Made by a program: the position numbers and the translations under genes. The notes beneath the pieces are model-generated. The model did not search any database. It had not been told where the DNA came from and saw only the letters and a list, made by a program, of their open reading frames with translations. A stretch of 5,147 bases of DNA, taken from Lachnospiraceae bacterium. GTDB lineage: Bacteria > Bacillota > Clostridia > Lachnospirales > Lachnospiraceae. Below, piece by piece: positions 1-5,147 of the stretch (position 1 is the stretch's first letter; each line of letters opens with the position of its first letter). Where the stretch lies: the NCBI GenBank assembly GCA_021205045.1, contig JAJPYH010000127.1, forward strand, positions 1 through 5,147. Reading direction: 5' to 3'.

Positions 1-1
1 T

Positions 2-886
2 GTCCCAAAAAACGGACTTAAAGGCTTAACGACCCAATTACTGACTAACACCATATTTTTTTTCTCTCATTATATCTATCACAGCAGGACTTATGACAGA
101 GAGCACAGTATTGAACAGGCGGTTTCCCTTCTGAAAAACAGCATGAAAAACTCGATTGAAACAGAAAAGGACTTTTACAAACATCAGGTGCGCCTGAATG
201 ATTTTGGACAGAGCGTTCAGCACAATGCGGAATGGGTAAGTGCGGAAGAGGTGTATTTAAAAGTGACGGATGATATTGCGGCTGAGAAGGAAGGTACTCT
301 TTGTCTTGCCTGTGGTAATTTTTTCAAAAAGGGATTTGCTGACGCGTCTTCTGAGAACGCAATGTATCTGTTGCAGAAGTATATTGGCAGACTTGACGCT
401 GTGTCAACGGGAATGCAGGGAAAAGGAAACGGGGAAGAGCTTTACGGGTACGCTATTTTGTGGAGTATGCTGTGTGTGTGGTCGGAAGCTGCAGACGAAA
501 TGGAACTTCTGCACTTTTTGAACTGGTTTCTGAATTTTGGGCATAGATCGAAGGAGAACGTTTTTGGCGGCGGTACTGCTATCAGTCAGGATCGTCTCGG
601 CAGACAGTCATTGATGCTCCTTTTAATACTTGAGCGATGGCTGGATGCAAATACGCCATCAGAGAGGAAGACTCTGGATTGTATTATACAGGTTTGGGAA
701 ACGGGAAAGGTAGTGCTCTTTCATGATGATGAGTTTTGGGGAAAGCTTTATTTGATGTATTCGGAAATGAATCAGAAGGAATACAGAATATTTGAAGATT
801 ATCAACTGTATCTGGAAAGGTTCCGTCGGGGAGTAACGGAGGGAATGTCTCAGACTATAGTGCAGTCGCTTGTCATGTCCCTGTGA
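2..886 (+). CDS. Helical protein of unknown function, C-terminal part (5' end outside window)
   Basis: The reading frame is open from the left edge (codon at 2-4) to the TGA at 884-886, giving 294 visible residues. An ATG exists at 143 (visible residue 48), but nothing like a Shine-Dalgarno precedes it and the 47 codons before it read as ordinary protein (for example YDREHSIEQAVSLLKNS), so I treat the gene as continuing to the left. The visible part is almost entirely predicted helix, rich in Leu, Trp and acidic residues, with segments such as EELYGYAILWSMLCVW and SLMLLLILERWLDA that look like packed amphipathic helices rather than membrane spans. There is no P-loop, HExxH, nuclease or zinc-finger motif in this part. 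I do not recognise the family; any catalytic domain would have to lie upstream of the window. It is followed at 151 bases by the co-directional metallopeptidase-like gene with no visible terminator, so the two may be one operon. Whether it is a regulatory or scaffold C-terminus of that system is inference. Confidence 0.75.
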   Translation, partial: VPKNGLKGLTTQLLTNTIFFFSHYIYHSRTYDREHSIEQAVSLLKNSMKNSIETEKDFYKHQVRLNDFGQSVQHNAEWVSAEEVYLKVTDDIAAEKEGTLCLACGNFFKKGFADASSENAMYLLQKYIGRLDAVSTGMQGKGNGEELYGYAILWSMLCVWSEAADEMELLHFLNWFLNFGHRSKENVFGGGTAISQDRLGRQSLMLLLILERWLDANTPSERKTLDCIIQVWETGKVVLFHDDEFWGKLYLMYSEMNQKEYRIFEDYQLYLERFRRGVTEGMSQTIVQSLVMSL

Positions 887-1037
887 TTTACAGCAATCGG
901 CTTATGTCACTTAAGGTCATGGCATCTAAGACGATACAATGGGCAGCGTGAAAGAATGGAGAGGGTAAGGAAATACGAGGGACGTTTGCAGAGCAATTAC
1001 TTTTATTAATTATCATATTCCGCAAATACCAGGCAGT

Positions 1038-3752
1038 ATGAAAATCAAGGAGTATTATACTGTAGGCTTTTTCGATGGAATGGAGACGAAGAGGCTGGAC
1101 GTTGATTATAATGAGTCAGGGTTAAAAGAACTGTGGCGTTATAATCTGGATTGTACGATTGCAGGGAAGGGGCAGTATTCATATCAAAATGTTTTCTGTT
1201 TCAGTTGTGACAGCTGGAATCAGTGCGGAGATGAAGCCTTCTGGTCCTATGAGACGAATGCGGCTTATCCATTGACCTTTGTGGTATTTTTGCAGCTGAA
1301 AAATTACCTGGCGAAGGAAAACAGCATAGAGGATCAGTGCAGATGCTTTAGCCAGGATGTAACTGCTGCGCTGAAAGGCAAAGGAGTGGCATATGCGTAT
1401 GGAACGGTTGACAAAAATGATATTGTTGTTTGTATAAAGTGCAGAAATTATAGTCTGGCGGTGGAAACGATTAAGAAGCTGCATGAAACAGGGGAAGAAA
1501 TCGTATATAGTTATACAATATTTTCGGTTTCCTACAAAGTTCTCAGCGATGGATTGACAAAAGGCTCTTATGAGGATATTTACAGTGAACGGCTTCCTTC
1601 TATTTGCCTGAAGGGAATTGCAAACACGTTTGATCCGTACCATAATTATACGGTGGATCATAAATATTATGAATTTTGTGATAAGCTTGTAACGGCAATC
1701 TATGGAAGTGATGAGAAGCAGGATGCAGACTATAAAATATATGACATACTTGGAGATGATGATTTCCGACTGATCGCCAGAAATGTCAGCCTGGGGAAAC
1801 TGCTGGAGCAATTCGCTCCGGGAGGACTTTTGTGCTGTGAGGAAAAACAGTTTCAGTTTTATCTATATTCATCCAGCATGGTGCTGAACACGCTGACACC
1901 GGAGAGAGATCTGATTTCTGAGGATAAAAAGGTCAGCAGCCTGGAAGCCATGACGCGGGACTTTGCAACGCCTGTTTGTGATGAACTACAGGTGAAGATG
2001 ACAGAAATGCTCACTACAGTGCAGAAGCCGGACAGTCAGTACGGAGAAAGGGCTGTCACATTCTGCCATGCCATGTGGCAGCTTCTGCGGTCATTGAAGG
2101 CATTAGAGGTTGCACCAACAAAAAAATATGATTTTTATTCGTTATACAGACCATTTTCAATGCTGGTGGACATTGTTTCAGAGAAAATGAAGGAAAACAC
2201 GCTGGAATCTAAGGGGGCAGCGAAGAAGGATTCTCTTGAAAATAATAAGGAAATTTATGATTTTATTCATAAGATCAGTATGACGCTTCATGGAACCCTC
2301 AGAACGGATATCCGTTTTTTTCAGATTCGGGATTTTAATGCTATTGTGCATTACGCCCCTGCAAAGCTTCGGGCCTTTTACGCGATATGGAGCTTGGAGT
2401 TGTCTGATTACTACAATAGTTTTTGCCCGGTAAAGAATCAGTATTCTTTCATTTTCTCTCCCGGCATGTTCCGGGATATCAGTGTAAAGGAACTGTTTAC
2501 GGATTATGCAGCTACGAAGAGACTGATGCTGATTGTCCTGCCCGAAAGGAATTTATATTCTCCGGACTGGCTGATGATCACCCTGGCGCATGAAGTATCT
2601 CATTTTGTTGGCTATACTGTCCGAAACCGTCCTTTCAGGCACAAAGCGATGGAAGCCTGCTGTTGCAGGATATTGGAATTAGAGCTTCGACACTTTGAGT
2701 ATATTTTGACGGGTGTCGGATTAGAGAATGAGGTAGAGAAATATATAAAGGATGATAGAAATTTGCTTCCGGTAATCAGAAGTCAGATTGAGGCGATAGA
2801 CAGGAGCGTGGAACAAAAGGAAGAACAGCGCCTGGGGCCTCATCTGTATCATTCTCGCAATTCTATTTCCCGTATTCTGGAAGTGTTCAGGGATTTTGGC
2901 GCGAATAATGTAGATAAGCTGGCAGCAGAAGAGAATGCCATGCTAAATCGGTATCTGAATTCAGAAGCGGAACGCCAGGGGCTTTGCCGGGATACGCGGG
3001 AAATGACCAACACGAAGAGAGAGCTTTTGCGGCAGAGCAGAAAATATGAAGAACAGTTGGTTCCTTACTACCATAGATTTCAGGACAATGCATTGAACGC
3101 AGTTCTTGGAATATTACGCTATGTTATGGCGGAAACCTGTGCCGATCTGAATGCAGTGCTGACGTTAAGTCTGTCTCCGACCGCATATATTCATTCTTTT
3201 ACTGATGAAAATAATCATGGAAGAGATGGATTAACGGATGAGGAGCACACGACCATTCGAAGCGTAAGAATCGGTCTGGTGATGAAAGCTGTAGAAAAGC
3301 TCGTGAAGGATAATGTACTATGGTTCGAAGAGAATGAACCGGAGTTTTATTCCGTGTGGACAGTTGCTGATTTTCGTGTTCTTGCTTCGCGGGCGGATGT
3401 TGAATCAATTGAGGGAAAGCTGACGCTTGCTGTTTATAGTTATACTGAAAATATCAGAAGGTGCAGCAACAGAATTTCGGCATACGAAAGTATCTACGAT
3501 GACAGATTTGAAAAACAGACTTTTACAAATCAGAAGCTTGATTTCTTTAATGACAAAGTGATATGGGATGAGCTGAACGCATATCTTGGTAAATGCGCGG
3601 GGGACTATATGGAAGCATTAAGGTCATCGAATGAAATTCTGAGAAGCAAGGATCATCTGGCGGATGTTTACAGGAAGGCCTGCGGCAGCTCCGCAGTGGA
3701 AATGATGATGAATATTGAAACCTTTCTGCAACAGTATGAAGAGCGGTGCTAA
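1038..3752 (+). CDS. Large HExxH metallopeptidase-like protein with tandem ferredoxin-like N-terminal domains
   Basis: A 904-residue protein with no signal peptide or membrane segment, hence probably cytoplasmic. Key motif: LAHEVSHFVG with H518, E519 and H522, the HExxH zinc-site signature, preceded by the strand-like RLMLIVLPERN and a helix SPDWLMITLAH. About 177 residues later MAETCADLNAVL gives E699 and D703; in gluzincin-type peptidases an ExxxD helix supplies the third zinc ligand, so E699 is the likely one. The intervening segment (about 560-690) is charged helix, probably a helical insertion. Residues about 77-167 and 187-285 each read as strand-helix-strand-strand-helix-strand, suggesting two ferredoxin-like domains. 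Residues about 300-460 and 740-904 are mainly helical. A cysteine triplet (541-543) lies just after the zinc motif. Start: the frame is open back to a TAA at 966-968, but ATG 1038 is the only usual start codon there; its Shine-Dalgarno is weak (AGG at 1031-1033). The family is not recognised beyond the peptidase motif; substrate and activity are unknown. A structural rather than proteolytic role cannot be excluded. Confidence 0.9.
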   Translation: MKIKEYYTVGFFDGMETKRLDVDYNESGLKELWRYNLDCTIAGKGQYSYQNVFCFSCDSWNQCGDEAFWSYETNAAYPLTFVVFLQLKNYLAKENSIEDQCRCFSQDVTAALKGKGVAYAYGTVDKNDIVVCIKCRNYSLAVETIKKLHETGEEIVYSYTIFSVSYKVLSDGLTKGSYEDIYSERLPSICLKGIANTFDPYHNYTVDHKYYEFCDKLVTAIYGSDEKQDADYKIYDILGDDDFRLIARNVSLGKLLEQFAPGGLLCCEEKQFQFYLYSSSMVLNTLTPERDLISEDKKVSSLEAMTRDFATPVCDELQVKMTEMLTTVQKPDSQYGERAVTFCHAMWQLLRSLKALEVAPTKKYDFYSLYRPFSMLVDIVSEKMKENTLESKGAAKKDSLENNKEIYDFIHKISMTLHGTLRTDIRFFQIRDFNAIVHYAPAKLRAFYAIWSLELSDYYNSFCPVKNQYSFIFSPGMFRDISVKELFTDYAATKRLMLIVLPERNLYSPDWLMITLAHEVSHFVGYTVRNRPFRHKAMEACCCRILELELRHFEYILTGVGLENEVEKYIKDDRNLLPVIRSQIEAIDRSVEQKEEQRLGPHLYHSRNSISRILEVFRDFGANNVDKLAAEENAMLNRYLNSEAERQGLCRDTREMTNTKRELLRQSRKYEEQLVPYYHRFQDNALNAVLGILRYVMAETCADLNAVLTLSLSPTAYIHSFTDENNHGRDGLTDEEHTTIRSVRIGLVMKAVEKLVKDNVLWFEENEPEFYSVWTVADFRVLASRADVESIEGKLTLAVYSYTENIRRCSNRISAYESIYDDRFEKQTFTNQKLDFFNDKVIWDELNAYLGKCAGDYMEALRSSNEILRSKDHLADVYRKACGSSAVEMMMNIETFLQQYEERC

Positions 3753-3825
3753 ATGTAAAATATAAGCAAAATTCACATAAATATCTCTTTTCGAACACAA
3801 ATTTTTGGCTAAATGAATATATTTG

Positions 3826-3855
3826 TTGACAGAAGGACTTATACCGTGATATATT
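3826..3855 (+). promoter_or_regulatory. Sigma-A type promoter with extended -10 for the 66-residue gene
   Basis: The -35 box TTGACA (3826-3831) matches consensus exactly. After 18 bases comes TATATT (3850-3855), five of six to TATAAT, and it is immediately preceded by TGA (3847-3849), the TGn extension of an extended -10. The bases upstream of the -35 (about 3795-3825) are A/T-rich with runs of A and T, as in an UP element. The predicted start of transcription, about seven bases after the -10, falls near 3862. That gives the small gene its own strong, probably constitutive transcription, independent of the metallopeptidase gene upstream. ATATATT occurs both just before the -35 (3817-3823) and at the -10 (3849-3855), which may be chance in such A/T-rich sequence. 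Confidence 0.8.
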
Positions 3856-3871
3856 AAACAGGTATGAAATT

Positions 3872-3878
3872 AAGGAGG
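3872..3878 (+). promoter_or_regulatory. Shine-Dalgarno AAGGAGG deciding the start at 3885
   Basis: AAGGAGG is a full complement to the 3' end of 16S rRNA, with six bases to the ATG at 3885. An in-frame ATG at 3864 lies before this site and almost on the predicted transcription start, so it would have essentially no leader or ribosome site. The start at 3885 is therefore strongly preferred. Confidence 0.9.
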
Positions 3879-3884
3879 AAAGAT

Positions 3885-4085
3885 ATGTACATTAATGGAA
3901 CGTTGCAGCTTACGAACAAGATACGCCGGTATGACGGCTATCATAGCGAACCGATCTGGAAGCCGGAAGGGGAAAATGAAAGCACTTATGATAACGTCTG
4001 GATGGACAGTCAGTGCAGCGTCCCGATAAAGAATATTGTTGAGGTGAAGAAGGAGCTGATGGCCTCTTTAGCTGAGAAGGACTGA
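3885..4085 (+). CDS. Small protein of unknown function (66 residues)
   Basis: The protein begins MYINGTLQLTNK and ends VKKELMASLAEKD. The start is fixed by the perfect Shine-Dalgarno at 3872-3878; the longer 73-residue version from 3864 is unlikely. The first ~50 residues look strand-rich and polar, with many aromatic residues (Tyr and Trp) and one cysteine (in QCSVPIKN); the last ~16 form a charged helix. There is no signal peptide, membrane segment, helix-turn-helix or zinc-binding cluster. I do not recognise it. It has its own strong promoter 132 bases after the end of the metallopeptidase-like gene, so it may be expressed when the large gene is not. By inference it could be an accessory, inhibitor or substrate of that protein, or an unrelated cargo gene. 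It could also be a truncated N-terminus, because transposase debris begins almost directly after its stop codon. Confidence 0.7.
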   Translation: MYINGTLQLTNKIRRYDGYHSEPIWKPEGENESTYDNVWMDSQCSVPIKNIVEVKKELMASLAEKD

Positions 4086-4181
4086 GCGAAAATTCAATCT
4101 TGCCACTTTGTTGTCGGACATCGGAACTGGCTGTTCAGCGACAGTCCGAAAGGTGCTAAAGCAAGCGCAGCCGCAATGTGA
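4086..4181 (+). pseudogene. IS66-family transposase fragment (C-terminal region)
   Basis: Read in the frame of the preceding 66-residue gene but after its TGA, this segment encodes a stretch ending VVGHRNWLFSDSPKGA then KASA, followed by AAM and a TGA at 4179-4181. From memory of the family, IS66 transposases carry near their C-terminus a conserved 'F-V-I-G-R-K-N-W-L-F-S-x-T-P-x-G-A-x-A-S-A' block, normally followed by YSxxETAKANG. The match runs over roughly 4101-4169 and breaks off after ASA; the usual YS-ETAK continuation is absent. The upstream catalytic domain is also missing, so this is a short dead remnant, not a working element. I see no IS ends or target duplication. It marks past insertion and deletion at the edge of the cassette. 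Confidence is high for the family and lower for the exact limits. Confidence 0.82.
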
Positions 4182-4242
4182 GGTAAATCGCTTGTATCTA
4201 TCAAAATAAATAGAGTTAAACGTTTGCAGTTCTCGCATCAAG

Positions 4243-5147
4243 ATGAGCAAAGTTGACTTACATAATGGTACCGTTCTTGTCACGGGGGCGGCTGGATTTA
4301 TCGGTTCAAACCTGTGTTTGAGGCTACTGGAGGAGGCGGACGGGATATCTGTCATAGGCATTGACAACATGAATGATTACTATGATGTCTCCCTGAAGGA
4401 ATTCCGGCTGAACAAGCTGAATCAGCATGGCAGTTTTTCTTTTATCAAGGGGAATATCGCGGATAAGGAATTGATCCTGTCTGTGTTTGAGCAGTACAGG
4501 CCGAAGGTGGTGGTGAACCTGGCGGCGCAGGCCGGAGTGAGGTATTCCATCAGCAACCCGGACGCCTATGTTGAATCCAACCTGGTCGGGTTTTTAATTA
4601 TCGTGGAGGGCTGCCGGAAGTATCCTGTGGAGCATCTGGTATATGCTTCCTCTTCCTCGGTGTATGGAAGCAATAAGAAGGTTCCCTACAGTACGGAGGA
4701 CAAGGTGGATAACCCGGTCAGCCTGTACGCGGCCACGAAGAAGAGCAATGAGCTGATGGCCCATGCCTATTCCAAGCTGTATGATATTCCGTCTACGGGC
4801 CTGCGCTTCTTTACGGTTTACGGGCCGGCCGGGAGGCCGGATATGGCTTATTTCGGATTTACGGACAAGCTCCGTGCCGGGAAGAAGATACAGATTTTTA
4901 ATTATGGGAACTGTAAGCGGGATTTTACCTATATAGACGACATCGTGGAAGGGGTCGTCCGGGTGATGCAGAAAGCGCCGGACAGGCTGACGGGGGAGGA
5001 CGGCCTGCCGGTACCGCCCTACGCCCTCTATAACATCGGCAACAACAGCCCGGAAAACCTGCTGGACTTTGTGGACATCCTGCAGCAGGAGCTGGTCAGG
5101 GCCGGGGTGCTGGCGGCGGACTATGACTTTGAGAGCCATAAGGAGCT
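4243..5147 (+). CDS. NAD-dependent epimerase, UDP-glucuronate 4-epimerase type (3' end outside window)
   Basis: Extended short-chain dehydrogenase that most likely interconverts UDP-glucuronate and UDP-galacturonate for capsule, exopolysaccharide or other surface glycan synthesis in the cytoplasm. Seen directly: the Rossmann NAD-binding motif TGAAGFIG (G15, G18, G21), acidic D41 at the end of strand 2, the IDNMNDYYDVSLKEFRL segment characteristic of the UDP-glucuronate epimerase group, NLAAQAGVRYS (92-102), the active-site block YASSSSVYG (134-142), and the catalytic pair Y162 and K166 in YAATK. LRFFTVYGPAGRPDMA and the NYGNCKRDFTYIDDIVEG block follow. About 301 residues are visible; the family is usually near 350, so some 50 are cut off. 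Start: an in-frame TAA lies at 4207-4209 and ATG 4243 is the only usual start after it, but no good Shine-Dalgarno precedes it. G+C is clearly higher than in the genes to the left. UDP-glucose or dTDP-sugar substrates are possible but less likely. Confidence 0.93.
   Translation, partial: MSKVDLHNGTVLVTGAAGFIGSNLCLRLLEEADGISVIGIDNMNDYYDVSLKEFRLNKLNQHGSFSFIKGNIADKELILSVFEQYRPKVVVNLAAQAGVRYSISNPDAYVESNLVGFLIIVEGCRKYPVEHLVYASSSSVYGSNKKVPYSTEDKVDNPVSLYAATKKSNELMAHAYSKLYDIPSTGLRFFTVYGPAGRPDMAYFGFTDKLRAGKKIQIFNYGNCKRDFTYIDDIVEGVVRVMQKAPDRLTGEDGLPVPPYALYNIGNNSPENLLDFVDILQQELVRAGVLAADYDFESHKE

Noticed and set aside
143..886. Start of the first gene at ATG 143 (247 residues)
   Set aside because: There is no Shine-Dalgarno before it, and the frame is open and protein-like back to the window edge, so the gene is better read as 5'-truncated by the window.
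986..1016. Possible promoter TTGCAG, 19 bases, TATCAT before the large gene
   Set aside because: Both boxes are imperfect and the spacing is long. In such A/T-rich sequence this could be chance, so it is not listed as a feature.
887..1037. Minus-strand open frame of about 42 codons in the gap between the two large genes
   Set aside because: It has no Shine-Dalgarno or promoter signals and no recognisable product; a frame of this length is unremarkable.
1179..1811. 210-codon open frame on the - strand
   Set aside because: It lies wholly inside the well-supported 904-residue gene. Its isoleucine- and arginine-rich product and the lack of a ribosome site mark it as an antisense shadow.
3753..3825. 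Terminator after the large gene
   Set aside because: The region is A/T-rich, but I found no G+C-rich hairpin followed by a T-run.
3864..3884. Longer start for the small gene at ATG 3864
   Set aside because: It would place the start codon about two bases from the predicted transcription start and ahead of the perfect AAGGAGG, which serves ATG 3885.
4114..4149. Small inverted repeats TCGGAC/GTCCGA and ACTG/CAGT as a terminator or RNA structure
   Set aside because: The stems are short and compete with each other, no T-run follows, and the bases are explained by the transposase-like reading frame.
982..4229. Ten-base repeat ACGTTTGCAG at 982-991 and 4220-4229, both upstream of genes
   Set aside because: Several exact ten-base repeats are expected by chance in five kilobases, and the distances to the start codons differ.
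4068..4370. 100-codon open frame on the - strand across the gap
   Set aside because: It is antisense to the end of the small gene, the IS66 fragment and the start of the epimerase; there is no ribosome site and no recognisable product.
4594..5139. 181-codon open frame on the - strand
   Set aside because: It is antisense to the recognisable epimerase; long shadow frames are expected in higher-G+C coding sequence.

Overview
The window (5147 bases) looks like part of a gut-type Clostridia chromosome, probably Lachnospiraceae. The reasons are a canonical AAGGAGG ribosome binding site, mixed moderate-G+C codon use, an IS66-type transposase remnant, and a UDP-glucuronate-epimerase-like protein of a type I associate with that family. 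The taxonomic call is inference from sequence style, not a database match.

Layout, all on the + strand: (1) from the left edge to 886, the C-terminal 294 codons of a helical protein I do not recognise, whose start lies outside the window; (2) after a 151-base gap, a 904-codon gene (1038-3752) for a large soluble protein with a zinc-metallopeptidase-like HExxH motif (residues 518-522) and a downstream ExxxD motif (E699, D703), preceded by what looks like two tandem ferredoxin-like domains; (3) a strong extended -10 promoter (3826-3855) and perfect Shine-Dalgarno driving a 66-codon gene of unknown function (3885-4085); (4) a stop-bounded fragment of an IS66-family transposase C-terminus (about 4101-4169), starting only a few codons after that stop and in the same frame; (5) from 4243 to the right edge, a clearly recognisable NAD-dependent UDP-glucuronate 4-epimerase-type gene, cut by the window edge and higher in G+C than the rest.

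How the parts may work together: the first two genes are co-directional and could be one transcription unit, since no terminator is visible between them. The third has its own promoter. The most interesting candidate is the large metallopeptidase-like protein, which has no signal peptide or membrane segment and carries probable sensory or ligand-binding modules ahead of the protease-like part. Together with its helical partner and the small protein it could be an undescribed cytoplasmic conflict or stress-response cassette (phage defence is one possibility), placed next to IS debris and a surface-glycan gene. That role is inference. The sequence itself shows the HExxH...ExxxD arrangement, the domain-like repeats, the promoter, the transposase scar and the composition step.
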